Origin: Desulfobacterales bacterium
GTDB taxonomy: Bacteria > Desulfobacterota > Desulfobacteria > Desulfobacterales > UBA11574
NCBI GenBank assembly: GCA_022340885.1
Contig: JAJDND010000169.1
Span: 1 to 51,269, forward strand
Reading direction: 5' to 3'
DNA: 51,269 nt
Made by a program: the position numbers and the translations under genes. A model generated the notes under the pieces. It made no database searches. It was not told where the DNA came from and worked only from the letters and a program-made list of their open reading frames with translations. Positions within the stretch are counted from its first letter, which is position 1; every line of letters begins with the position of its first letter. This document shows, in pieces, positions 17,446-25,532 of this stretch.

Positions 17446-17763
17446 TTATTTTTCCTTTTGATCACTGCCCCATAACGGGCTGCGCCCGAAACGCTCAAAC
17501 CACCATTCCTCGGCCGAAAAATAGTTACTTACTTCTTCTTTTGAAAATGAAAATTTATAATTTTTACAATAATCGCTGATGAGCCGGTATGCGGCGATGA
17601 TTTTGGTGGACATTTCCTTGCAGGTATCTTTGTCGGCATTACACCGATCCGGATGCCATTTCCGGATCAGAATTCGGTATTGTGACTTAATGTCGGCCAT
17701 GGTCGCACGTTCGGACAAATCCAGTAACTTTCGTGCCGTATTGATGTCTTCAAACAGACCCAT
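17446..17763 (-). CDS. J-domain protein
   Basis: 105 residues forming little more than a DnaJ J-domain. The required H37-P38-D39 tripeptide (RKWHPDRC) sits between helices II and III (MADIKSQYRILIRK and MSTKIIAAYRLISDY). Such proteins stimulate the ATPase of DnaK-type chaperones on particular clients. No Gly/Phe or zinc-finger region is present, so it is a class III co-chaperone. A C-terminal stretch ending near WWFERFGRSPLWGSDQ may bind the client. It is a single-gene unit. Confidence 0.88.
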   Translation of the reverse strand: MGLFEDINTARKLLDLSERATMADIKSQYRILIRKWHPDRCNADKDTCKEMSTKIIAAYRLISDYCKNYKFSFSKEEVSNYFSAEEWWFERFGRSPLWGSDQKEK

Positions 17764-18112
17764 TTGAAATACCCCTCATCCCATTGCCCTTGTTTTGAAA
17801 AAAAAAGCATAACATCGGCGTGAAAAACAGACGAAGCCCCTAAACGGTGTAAACAAAATTGTCCTGCATTTCTTTAAATTCAAAACCTCGAATATTTTAT
17901 GAGCGCTGAATAATTTTTGTCAAGCGGCGAAATCATAATGTGCCGCGACCCTGTCTTTTAAGGTTTGTCAAATTGAGTAATTTCTAGTATGAAAAGATGT
18001 CATGTCGGCATCAACAGGCGATTCCAAACAGATATGAATTACAATAATTTCAATTTGGCGCTTTTGCTCAATTAAGGTATGAAATATATCCAAATGGAAA
18101 TATAAGACACAA
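17764..18112. other. intergenic region without recognised content
   Basis: 349 bases separate the divergent J-domain and M23 peptidase genes. The region is AT-rich and must hold both promoters, but no convincing -35/-10 pair, repeat or conserved RNA was seen by eye. The last 20 bases before the peptidase ATG contain only a weak GGAA as ribosome binding site. Confidence 0.5.
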
Positions 18113-18928
18113 ATGAAAAAATTGTTGATAATGATGCTCCTGTTTTTAATTTCGGCAAACACACCCGTTTGTCAGGCTTTGCAAATCAGTTTACCGGACA
18201 CATCCTATCAAGGCGATATGATTTTGGGCAAGGTCGAACCGCCGTCCACGGTATATGTCAATGGCAAATCATACCCTGTAAGCGCCGGTGGTTATTTTGT
18301 GATCGGCGTTCCGCGACTCATGAAAAAGGATATTTCGGTCTGGTCGAAGATCGGCGGAAAGAAAGTGTCCAAGGTTATACAGGTGCTGGCGTATCCTTGG
18401 CTGATCCAGCGAATCGACGGTCTGCCCAGCACTTATGTCAACCCCTCGCCGGAAAATATAAAGCGGATCCGAAACGACAATCGAAATGTTCGATCTCTGC
18501 GCACGGCCATGCCGAATCTTACGCCGTTCTTTTTGAAAAAAGGATTTATCGCCCCCGTCAAAGGACCCATCACGGGCGTATTCGGCAGCCAGCGGATTTT
18601 GAACGGTGAACCCCGAAGCCCCCATCACGGCCTTGACTTTGGCGTCCCCATGAACACACGGGTTCGCTGCCCCGCAGACGGTATCGTCCGGCTCGCGGCA
18701 CAGAACATGTATCTTATGGGAAAGACGCTGATCATCGACCACGGCCTGGGCGTGCAATCGATTTTCATGCACTTGAATCGCATATCGGTAAAAGAGGGAG
18801 ACAAAGTCAAGCAAGGCGCCGTCATCGGCCGGGTAGGCAAAACCGGTCGCGCCACGGGTCCCCATCTTCATTGGGGCGTAACGGTCGGGCCCGTACCGGT
18901 GGACCCTGCCCGACTGTTGGATCGATGA
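18113..18928 (+). CDS. M23 family (lysostaphin-like) metallopeptidase
   Basis: 271 residues with a signal peptide (about 1-22, ending near CQALQ), so it acts in the periplasm on peptidoglycan cross-bridges. Zinc ligands of the LytM domain are present: the first His and Asp in HHGLDFG (about residues 176-182) and the HxH pair in GPHLHWG near 252-258. An N-terminal beta domain (about 25-105) precedes the catalytic module. All catalytic residues are kept, so it is likely an active endopeptidase rather than an EnvC-type activator. It is followed by repeat remnants and a convergent methyltransferase. Confidence 0.92.
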   Translation: MKKLLIMMLLFLISANTPVCQALQISLPDTSYQGDMILGKVEPPSTVYVNGKSYPVSAGGYFVIGVPRLMKKDISVWSKIGGKKVSKVIQVLAYPWLIQRIDGLPSTYVNPSPENIKRIRNDNRNVRSLRTAMPNLTPFFLKKGFIAPVKGPITGVFGSQRILNGEPRSPHHGLDFGVPMNTRVRCPADGIVRLAAQNMYLMGKTLIIDHGLGVQSIFMHLNRISVKEGDKVKQGAVIGRVGKTGRATGPHLHWGVTVGPVPVDPARLLDR

Positions 18929-18964
18929 TTTATGATTTTTGATTGATGGTTGTTCGTATTTTGA

Positions 18965-18983
18965 GGTTTTGAAACCACTTCTA
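18965..18983. repeat. solo right end of element A
   Basis: GGTTTTGAAACCACTTCTA is identical to the right end of element A at 10582-10600. Its last three bases, read on the minus strand as TAG, are the stop codon of the adjoining methyltransferase gene. No left end is present nearby. Confidence 0.75.
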
Positions 18984-19595
18984 TACTCTCTTCAGGCCAA
19001 ACCCCACCCATGTGTCTGACCATTTCTCTGCCAGGGCCGCGGCGGATGCATTCACCTTTGCCGTTTCCGTCACGCTGAAGCCCCTTTGAACGAGTTCTTT
19101 TTTCATCTGTAACCCATGAACATCATCGAAACCCGAAACCACCAGAAGATTATCCTTCTGGGGCAACAGGCGACGGTAGTGATCGAACATCTGCGCATGA
19201 ACGGCAGGCTGAAGGTTGGCGAGGACCAGATTGAATTCTCCTGAAACAGCTTCTATTGATCCGCAAAAACAGTGGAACCGCTCTTTCATCCGGTTCAAGG
19301 CAGTATTTCGAACAGATGCGTGTATAGAACCCATCCATATATCGCATCCCAGCGCGACCCCGTCGTTTCTCAAAGCCGCCGCAAGTCCTAAGATTCCGGA
19401 ACCGCAACCGATATCGAGAATTCGGGCGCCTTTTTGAATCTCCAATCGACAAAGGACGGTCAACGCCGCTCTGGTGGAAGGATGGGCCGGAGGAAAAGAG
19501 CGGCAGGTTTTCAGAACCAGGCAGTCTTCTTCTGCTTTGGGTCTTCTGAAGCTGTAAGGGGAGCGGATGACTAAATTTCCAATGCGATAGAACAT
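18981..19595 (-). CDS. PrmA-like class I methyltransferase
   Basis: 204 residues from the chosen ATG at 19595 (MFYRIGNLVI). The longer frame to 19757 would overlap the neighbouring 71-aa gene and has no family-like sequence in the extension. The SAM-binding loop is DIGCGSGILGLAAA, followed by an acidic strand end (GCDIW) and LVLANLQP, which corresponds to the N-(I/P)-L motif of ribosomal protein L11 methyltransferase (PrmA). The N-terminal L11-recognition domain of PrmA is absent, so the substrate may differ. The stop codon lies inside an element A end. Confidence 0.75.
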   Translation of the reverse strand: MFYRIGNLVIRSPYSFRRPKAEEDCLVLKTCRSFPPAHPSTRAALTVLCRLEIQKGARILDIGCGSGILGLAAALRNDGVALGCDIWMGSIHASVRNTALNRMKERFHCFCGSIEAVSGEFNLVLANLQPAVHAQMFDHYRRLLPQKDNLLVVSGFDDVHGLQMKKELVQRGFSVTETAKVNASAAALAEKWSDTWVGFGLKRV

Positions 19596-19617
19596 CGAAT
19601 ATGATCCATGCTGCAAG

Positions 19618-19638
19618 GGTTTTTTGAAACGGTTTCTA
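19618..19638. repeat. degenerate solo end of element A
   Basis: GGTTTTTTGAAACGGTTTCTA resembles the right end of element A with changes. Its last three bases form the TAG stop of the 71-aa gene on the minus strand, exactly as at 18981-18983. Confidence 0.5.
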
Positions 19639-19851
19639 TGCCTCCATTTGGGCCAAACAGGCCATAAAATCATCGGCAAATTTGGACTGGATATCTTCCT
19701 CCTTTCCAAACTCCGATATATCGGTGGCCTTATTTCGTTTAATCCCGTATTCAACATCCCATCCTTTGGATTTGAGCATCTCGATCAGTTTTTCGGCCTG
19801 CTCTTTTGTGGCGTCGTCCCCGATGTTTTGTTCTGCAATAAAAAATTTCAT
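19636..19851 (-). CDS. 71-aa hypothetical protein
   Basis: A small acidic protein, MKFFIAEQNIGDD..., with a helical first half (ATKEQAEKLIEMLKSKGWDV), a short strand (EYGIKRN) and a helical end (DIQSKFADDFMACLAQMEA). A good ribosome binding site (AGGATGAGG) precedes the ATG, and the composition is clearly protein-like. No family was recognised. It sits upstream of the PrmA-like methyltransferase on the same strand and may be co-transcribed with it. Confidence 0.7.
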   Translation of the reverse strand: MKFFIAEQNIGDDATKEQAEKLIEMLKSKGWDVEYGIKRNKATDISEFGKEEDIQSKFADDFMACLAQMEA

Positions 19852-19918
19852 ATCCTCATCCTTTGGTCAAATCTGTTCATTTCATTTCATTTCTCAAATG
19901 CTTAACAACCGACTTGAC

Positions 19919-20066
19919 TAGAAGTGGTTTCAAAACCTTCAATCGGTTTTATAATCAAGGCGGACTGAGGCGGCCAACCGAAGGAATATCGGGAATATTT
20001 CGAGGATTGACCGTCTCAGTCCAACACAGAGATTGAATCCGAGGGGAGGTTGTGAAACCACTTTTG
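19919..20066. repeat. palindromic element A, copy 2 (148 bp)
   Basis: The left end is TAGAAGTGGTTTCAAAACC. The right end is a degraded copy (GAAACCACTTTTG). It aligns along its whole length with the copy at 10452-10600. Where copy 1 has GGGCTGA pairing with TCAGCCC, this copy has GGACTGA pairing with TCAGTCC, so both sides of the stem changed together. Confidence 0.85.
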
Positions 20067-20074
20067 TGCATATA

Positions 20075-20152
20075 TCATAATTGTAGACCATTGGGCAACC
20101 TGTCGTTGACGTGGCCGACGTATTTGGTTCCAGTAAATTCGTACCCGCTCAT
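20075..20152 (-). pseudogene. short coding remnant
   Basis: Beginning at an ATG at 20152 the frame reads MSGYEFTGTKYVGHVNDRLP and five more residues to a stop. The same frame is open upstream into GLGENTCRRG without a start codon I can defend. It looks like the tail of a protein cut off by the adjacent repeats. No family was recognised, and it could also be a chance frame. Confidence 0.3.
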
Positions 20153-20221
20153 TCCGCGACGGCATGTATTTTCCCCCAAACCGACTGAAACGTAATTTTT
20201 AACACCTTTTTCTCTCCATAA

Positions 20222-20265
20222 AGACACCAAGACACCAAAAAATAATAAATGAATCCTTGGTGTCT
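20222..20265. repeat. inverted repeat of the ACACCAAG type
   Basis: AGACACCAAG and CTTGGTGTCT form 10-bp arms around an AT-rich loop, with ACACCAA repeated in tandem on the left. Similar CTTGGTGTCTT-rich intergenic repeats are common in bacterial genomes. It lies about 110 bases before the TrmO-like gene. Confidence 0.55.
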
Positions 20266-20377
20266 ATGTGCCTTTGTGGCAAATGTTATTTGTCCTTAAT
20301 TTTTTGATTTTATCAGCGATAGGTCTTGAAAAGTTCCCGGTGACTTGAGAGAATCAAGGCTGGAAAGGAGAATGAAA

Positions 20378-20788
20378 ATGAAAAACCGCTATTATGTTTA
20401 TCCGCTGGGTGTTATCAGAAAAAAAATGGACAGCGTCCGGATCGAAATTGAACAGACTTATCGTGACGCTTTTCTGGGGCTGGATGGTTTTTCCCATATT
20501 GCCGTTTTGTATTGGTTTCATGAAAACGATACCCCCGAGAAAAGAAGAACCATGCAGGTGCATCCGAGACGAAACAAACAAATCCCGTTAACGGGTGTGT
20601 TCGCCACCCATTCACCCTTAAGACCCAATCTGATTGGACTGACGATTTGTAAAATAATTGCCATAAAGGATACCACCATTTTCATAGAAGATATCGATGC
20701 ACGCGACGGCTCTCCCGTTATCGACATTAAATGTTTTATTCCCTGCGCTGAGTTGAGATCCGCTATTAAATTGCCCGACTGGGTATAA
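20378..20788 (+). CDS. TrmO/TsaA-like protein
   Basis: 136 residues from the ATG at 20378, chosen because the AAGGAG site lies 7 bases upstream (only 1 base from the alternative ATG at 20372). The family marks are YPLGVI at the start, the D-G-F-S-H-I-x-V-L-Y-W-F-H strand, PRRNKQIPLTGVFATHSPLRP (SAM-binding loop) and DGSPVIDIKCF near the end. TrmO methylates N6-threonylcarbamoyladenosine at position 37 of some tRNAs. In this family short versions with only the beta-barrel domain also occur in archaea and metal-related operons, so the substrate is not certain. Confidence 0.85.
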   Translation: MKNRYYVYPLGVIRKKMDSVRIEIEQTYRDAFLGLDGFSHIAVLYWFHENDTPEKRRTMQVHPRRNKQIPLTGVFATHSPLRPNLIGLTICKIIAIKDTTIFIEDIDARDGSPVIDIKCFIPCAELRSAIKLPDWV

Positions 20789-20865
20789 GTTCGTTCGCTT
20801 CGCTCACAACTATTCTCCGGGCTGAAGGGCATACGCCCCGGAGCAAATAATGGAAGATTGACGTA

Positions 20866-23046
20866 ATGGGTTCAAAGGAAATAGAGCTTTCAGGACAGAT
20901 TGAAAGAATTACGTTCACCAATGAAGAAAATGGGTATACCATTGCCAAGGTCAAGATTCACGGGAGGCAGGATTTGGTTACCATTGTGGGGTATTTGATG
21001 TCGCCGACTCCCGGAGAAATGTTAAACATGAAGGGCGAATGGGTCAACCATCCCAAGTTCGGCGAGCAGTTCAATGTGACGGAATACAAAACCACGGTTC
21101 CGGCAACGATTTTCGGCATTCAAAAATACCTTGGTTCCGGACTCATCAAAGGTCTTGGACCGGTCATTGCATCCCGTATCGTTAAAAAATTCGGAGAAAG
21201 GACACTGGATGTCATCGAAAATGACATTGAAAAACTGGCCCTGGTCGAAGGTATCGGAAAGAAGCGCATCGTCATGATTCAAAATGCATGGGAGGAACAA
21301 AAAGAGATTCGAGATGTCATGCTGTTTCTCCGGTCTTATGGCGTCGGTTCCGGATATGCCACCAAAATATTTAAACAGTACGGGAATCGATCCATTGCCG
21401 TCGTCAAAGATAATCCCTATCGCCTGGCAACGGATATTTTCGGCATCGGTTTTGTGACTGCCGACAGTATTGCCAAAAAGATCGGATTCCCCAAAGGCTC
21501 GTCCAAAAGGATCGAAGCCGGCATCCTCTACGTGCTGAATAAACTGTCGGATGACGGCCATGTTTTTTACCCCTATGAATATCTAGTCAAAAAGAGCCGT
21601 GAAACACTGGAGGTTGAAAGAGATGCGATTGTCAAGGGCATCGGCGATCTCGCCATTAATAAACAAATCGTTCTCGAGGATTTGAACGAAAGCATCGATG
21701 AATTTAAAGCAAACAACAAAAGCGTTTATCTGGCCAAGTTTCATCTATGTGAAACCGGTATTGCCGCGAGATTGAAGACCCTGTCCGCCTCACCCAAGTC
21801 CATCCGCAACATCGATGCAGAAAGCGCTCTCCAATGGGTCCAGAAACGGCTGGATATCCGTCTGGCAGAAAATCAGGCCAAAGCCGTCCGATGTGCTCTC
21901 GAGAACAAGATCATGGTCATTACCGGCGGACCCGGCACGGGCAAAACCACCATCATCAATGCGATTTTAAAAATTTTTTCCGAGCTCAGGATCAAAATAC
22001 TTTTGGCCGCTCCCACGGGAAGAGCCGCAAAACGAATGAGTGAAGCCACAGGTCATGACGCTAGAACCATCCATCGACTTCTGGAGTACAGTTTTACCAA
22101 AGGCGGATTTCAAAAGAACGAAGATAAGCCGCTGTCCTGCGATCTTCTCATCCTGGACGAAGTTTCCATGATCGACACCGTACTGATGTACCATTTGACA
22201 AAGGCCATACCTACCTTTGCCACCGTTGTTCTGGTCGGGGATATCAACCAACTGCCGTCGGTGGGTGCGGGAAATGTTTTAAACGATATCATTGGATCCC
22301 ACGTCGTCCCGGTGGTGGAACTCAATGAAATTTTCAGACAGGCCAGAGAAAGTCGAATTATTGTCAACGCCCATAAAATCAATAATGGTATTCTTCCCAC
22401 ATTCGAAGACCATGTTCCGGGCAATGATTTTTATTTCATACAACAGGAAGATCCTGAAAAAGTTTTAGACATTATTCTGGAATTGATCAAGGAACGCATC
22501 CCGAAACGTTTTGACCTGGATCCGGTGCATGATATTCAGGTGTTGACACCCATGCATAAAGGATTGGTGGGGGCCGATAATCTCAACACAACACTCCAAG
22601 AAAGCCTGAACCCTTCCAAAACCGAAATTATACGGGGGAACCGCAATTTCAGGGTAAACGATAAGGTCATGCAGATACGGAACGATTACGACAAGGAAGT
22701 GTTTAACGGCGATATCGGTATGATTGCCGATATTCAGCCGGATGAAAACGAAATTACGGTGACGTTCGACGGCCGGCATGTGGTTTACGAGTTTTACGAA
22801 CTGGATGAATTGGTGCTGGCTTATGCCGTTTCAGTTCACAAATCACAGGGTTCCGAATATCCGGCTGTCGTGATGCCGGTCCTTTCCCAGCATTATATTC
22901 TTCTCCAGCGCAATCTCATCTATACCGCCGTAACAAGAGGACGAAACCTGGTAGTAATGGTGGGCGCCATAAATGCCCTGGCCATGGGTATTCAAAACGA
23001 CAAGACACAAAGACGGTTCACATATTTAAGGTATAGACTGCGCTGA
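20866..23046 (+). CDS. RecD2-type ATP-dependent DNA helicase
   Basis: 726 residues, typical of the RecD2 (YrrC) subfamily that works without RecBC. The N-terminal part holds an OB-like domain and helix-hairpin-helix repeats (about 90-215: LGSGLIKGLGPVIASRIV, LVEGIGKKRI, TDIFGIGFVTADSIAKKIG). Helicase motif I is GGPGTGKTT near 352-360, motif II is LLILDEVSM near 427, and motif VI lies at the C-terminus (YAVSVHKSQGSEYPAV and YTAVTRGRNLVV). RecD2 unwinds DNA 5' to 3' and takes part in repair and replication-fork maintenance. It stands 77 bases after the TrmO-like gene. Confidence 0.95.
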   Translation: MGSKEIELSGQIERITFTNEENGYTIAKVKIHGRQDLVTIVGYLMSPTPGEMLNMKGEWVNHPKFGEQFNVTEYKTTVPATIFGIQKYLGSGLIKGLGPVIASRIVKKFGERTLDVIENDIEKLALVEGIGKKRIVMIQNAWEEQKEIRDVMLFLRSYGVGSGYATKIFKQYGNRSIAVVKDNPYRLATDIFGIGFVTADSIAKKIGFPKGSSKRIEAGILYVLNKLSDDGHVFYPYEYLVKKSRETLEVERDAIVKGIGDLAINKQIVLEDLNESIDEFKANNKSVYLAKFHLCETGIAARLKTLSASPKSIRNIDAESALQWVQKRLDIRLAENQAKAVRCALENKIMVITGGPGTGKTTIINAILKIFSELRIKILLAAPTGRAAKRMSEATGHDARTIHRLLEYSFTKGGFQKNEDKPLSCDLLILDEVSMIDTVLMYHLTKAIPTFATVVLVGDINQLPSVGAGNVLNDIIGSHVVPVVELNEIFRQARESRIIVNAHKINNGILPTFEDHVPGNDFYFIQQEDPEKVLDIILELIKERIPKRFDLDPVHDIQVLTPMHKGLVGADNLNTTLQESLNPSKTEIIRGNRNFRVNDKVMQIRNDYDKEVFNGDIGMIADIQPDENEITVTFDGRHVVYEFYELDELVLAYAVSVHKSQGSEYPAVVMPVLSQHYILLQRNLIYTAVTRGRNLVVMVGAINALAMGIQNDKTQRRFTYLRYRLR

Positions 23047-23060
23047 ACCGCCACAAGGTT

Positions 23061-23225
23061 TCAGCTCTTACTGGATGTAATCGTCTGAAAAGAAGTAATC
23101 TGCTGTTTTACTTTCTTGCTCTTGCATTTCGGGCATTGAAACTTTTTCTTTTCATACTCTGAAATCTTCATCATCAAGGTAAAGAGCTTTTTACATTTTT
23201 CGCAAATGAATTCGTAAGTCGGCAT
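23061..23225 (-). CDS. FmdB-family zinc-ribbon protein
   Basis: A 54-residue gene, MPTYEFICEKCKKLFTLMMK..., with two CxxC knuckles: C8/C11 and C31/C34 (QCPKCKS). The start MPTYEF and the C-terminal Gln/Thr/Ser-rich run are standard for the FmdB putative regulatory family. These proteins bind zinc and their role is unknown. The ribosome binding site GAGGAG lies 5 bases before the ATG. It converges on recD2 with 14 bases between stop codons. Confidence 0.88.
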   Translation of the reverse strand: MPTYEFICEKCKKLFTLMMKISEYEKKKFQCPKCKSKKVKQQITSFQTITSSKS

Positions 23226-23252
23226 AATCTCCTCACTTTATAAATACTGTTA

Positions 23253-23394
23253 GAGACCTTTGCAAAACGCCCCTTTTTGCCCAATTTCTGCGTCAGACTC
23301 AAATTTTAATCCTCAAAATACCCCATGTATTCCTGCGGTTAAAATTTTCGTCTTCCTTGAACTTGAACAAAAATGAGCATTTCTCACAGGTCTC
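23253..23394. repeat. palindrome-ended element B, copy 2 (142 bp)
   Basis: It begins GAGACCTTTGCAAAACGCCC and ends CACAGGTCTC. It has the same length as copy 1 at 9281-9422 and about 90 percent identity by eye. One right-terminal base has drifted, and no target duplication is recognisable. It lies 27 bases upstream of the fmdB-like start. The remaining stretch to 23613 shows nothing else. Confidence 0.85.
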
Positions 23395-23613
23395 TTTTAA
23401 AAAGGTCTCGAACTGGATCCATTTTGCGACTGTTGCATTGTATGTTTTTTCAACTAGCATACACGGTTATGATTAAATGTTCAACCTATTTCACTTTTGT
23501 AGGTGCTTAAGCACAAGTTTCAGTCGGTTGGAAAGAGATATATGCCGTTACGGAGCAGTCTCATGTGCATTTAGATTAAGATGCGTTTACACTGCTTCTT
23601 TACAATGTTTTTT

Positions 23614-23653
23614 GAGCGTCTTCCGAATCCAAAAACAGGTTCGGAAGACGCTC
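23614..23653 (-). terminator. long hairpin after the double-receiver gene
   Basis: A perfect 14-bp stem (GAGCGTCTTCCGAA with its complement) closes a 12-base loop 10 bases after the stop codon. Read in the direction of the gene the stem is followed by A-residues and not U-residues, so it is not a classical intrinsic terminator. It may protect the 3' end of the transcript. Confidence 0.5.
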
Positions 23654-23663
23654 CGCGGCAGGT

Positions 23664-24896
23664 TTAAGCGGCAAGCTGGAAGGCCTTTTCGGCGGCATTG
23701 CGGATTTCTTCGGGCGTAAACGGTTTGGGCAGGTAATCGACCGCGCCCATTCTCGAAGCTTCAACAGCGGTTTCGATACTGGCATATCCGGTAATGATAA
23801 TGACCATGGTCTCGGGTCTATTGTCCCGAATTGCCTTCAAAAGTTCCAGACCTTTCACTTCGGGAATCTTCAGGTCCAGCAATACCAGCGCATATGCCTG
23901 TTCTTCGATCTTTTCGAGGGCCTCGGCTTTGGACACCGCCTGATCCACATGAAAATTATTCTTTGAGAGTATTTTACGAATATTGTTGTTGACGGCGACT
24001 TCGTCCTCAATGACCAGAATCTTTGCCTTGGCGGCTTCTTTCGGAAATTCGATGACATCCGCCGAAACCCCGGGTGCCTGTTCCATCATTTGTGCGACAT
24101 TCTTCTTGAGCTGCTCATAGGGTATAAAAGATACCCCCTCATGCTGCAGGTTCAACACATATTCAGGACCGGTTACGGATGCCACTTCCTCGTAGGAGAA
24201 CGGATAGTCGATCCCGATCAGTTTTTTTGAATCAAAGCCTTTTTCTTTGGCGCCCTTTTTCTTTTTGGCTTTCAGTTGCGGACATTCGCCTGTTTTGGCT
24301 CCGCCTTTACAGGTATTCCCCAATTTTTTGAAAATATCACACACCATACTGCCCACGGCGCAGTAATTCTCCAATGTTTCGGGAGCGGCCTCCACCACCG
24401 GCATATCCGAAGGTCCGAGTTTGTCGGCAAAGTCGTCGCCGGCGTATTTTGCCACCTCTTCTCTGTCGAAGGGTATATCGACATCGATAATCTCTTTTTC
24501 CTTTTCCGTGGTGGGGGCCTCCGTCAGTTTTCCGGACAGGGCCAGATCCACCGTCGATCTCAGCTCATCCGGCGTAAACGGTTTGGACATATAGTCCAGG
24601 GCACCCAGACGTATCGCTTTAACCGCAGTATCGGTGGAAGCATAGGCGGTCATCATGACCGCTTTTGTCAAGGGCCATTCCTTTTTAACCAGTTTCAACA
24701 ATTCCAAGCCGTTCATTTCCGGCATTACAATATCGGAAATGAGCAGCGCGAAGGAATCTTTCGCCATTTTATTCAGGGCTTCTTTAGCGCTGGTGGCGTG
24801 AACGATTTCGTAATCATTTTTTGAAAGGATTTTTTCTACATTTTGACAGATTTGTGCTTCATCGTCCACGACCATTATCTTTGCTGCTGTTGCCAT
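23664..24896 (-). CDS. double-receiver protein with Cys-containing linker
   Basis: 410 residues: receiver 1 (about 5-120, phospho-Asp D55 in ISDIVMPEMNG, Lys in SKPFTPDE), a linker of about 165 residues, and receiver 2 (about 291-405, D341 in LLDLKIPEV, Lys in PKPFTPEE). The two receivers resemble each other in the PFTP segment. The linker contains a repeated motif, IDVDIPFDREEVAKYAG (137-153) and IGIDYPFSYEEVASVTG (227-243), around four cysteines (C179, C186, C196, C205) and a Lys-rich patch. No DNA-binding or enzymatic output domain is present, so it may be a phosphate relay or a scaffold. It has a sigma-54-type promoter of its own and lies 636 bases downstream of the kinase operon. Confidence 0.9.
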   Translation of the reverse strand: MATAAKIMVVDDEAQICQNVEKILSKNDYEIVHATSAKEALNKMAKDSFALLISDIVMPEMNGLELLKLVKKEWPLTKAVMMTAYASTDTAVKAIRLGALDYMSKPFTPDELRSTVDLALSGKLTEAPTTEKEKEIIDVDIPFDREEVAKYAGDDFADKLGPSDMPVVEAAPETLENYCAVGSMVCDIFKKLGNTCKGGAKTGECPQLKAKKKKGAKEKGFDSKKLIGIDYPFSYEEVASVTGPEYVLNLQHEGVSFIPYEQLKKNVAQMMEQAPGVSADVIEFPKEAAKAKILVIEDEVAVNNNIRKILSKNNFHVDQAVSKAEALEKIEEQAYALVLLDLKIPEVKGLELLKAIRDNRPETMVIIITGYASIETAVEASRMGAVDYLPKPFTPEEIRNAAEKAFQLAA

Positions 24897-24982
24897 TTTT
24901 CCTCCTTTAAGAAAGTTTCAATTTGGATTCTTTATCATGTTAAATGGTTTTTTCTGAATAAGTCGTTTTGGCTGTTATCGTT

Positions 24983-24998
24983 TGCATGATGTATGCCA
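24983..24998 (-). promoter_or_regulatory. sigma-54 promoter of the double-receiver gene
   Basis: Minus strand TGGCATACATCATGCA keeps GG and GC with ten bases between and the flanking TGGCA, differing from consensus mainly in the base before TGCA. It lies about 87 bases before the ATG at 24896. The remaining intergenic sequence to 25532 contains AT-rich palindromes and element E but no gene. Confidence 0.55.
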
Positions 24999-25310
24999 GA
25001 TATGGAATGAAAATTATATCCTATTGATATAATAGGTATTAATTAAAAAGTAGATGCTGTTTCAACCACAAACGTATAAAATAAATATACAGTTGCTCAT
25101 TATGCGTATGAGATGGGCGTTGATGGTTTTCAAGTAAGGGATGAATGGCGGGTATCTAAAAATAACATATTGTAATAAAAAGAATATTAACTAAAATTCA
25201 GGGCAAAGGCTAAAGGGGTTGGAACGGGACGGTGTTCGCTTCGAAATGTCTATTTAAGTATTCCAAGATGTGTATAAAAAAAATATACATCGTATATAAA
25301 ATCAATGTCG

Positions 25311-25438
25311 ATGGCTTCGTAAAAAGTCAATAATTACGTCATTCCCGCGAAAGAGCGAATCCATAACAAGCCGAGATAACTGGATTACCGCTTTCTCGGG
25401 AAAAAAAATCGAGAGTTTTTGACTATTTACGAGACCAT
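25311..25438. repeat. nested palindromic element E (128 bp)
   Basis: The outer ends ATGGCTTCGTAAAAAGTCA and TGACTATTTACGAGACCAT pair at 16 of 19 positions. An inner pair, starting TTCCCGCGAAAGAGCG and ending TTTCTCGGGAA, also forms a hairpin. The inner part resembles the widespread ATTCCCGCGAAAGCGGGAAT type of bacterial intergenic repeat. Confidence 0.75.
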
Positions 25439-25532
25439 ATTCATTGAAAATTAAGAATGAAACCAAATGCGTTTTATTTATAAGTCTTTTACAACCTTAA
25501 ACCTTGAACGCGAAACCCTGAACCACTTAATT

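Noticed and set aside
17969-18112. Possible promoter TTGCTC with TATATC before the M23 peptidase gene
   Set aside because: The spacing is about 15 bases and the match to consensus is weak, so it was not listed as a site.
23477-23719. 80-codon plus-strand frame
   Set aside because: It is Cys/Arg-rich without motifs and overlaps the 3' end of the double-receiver gene and its hairpin.
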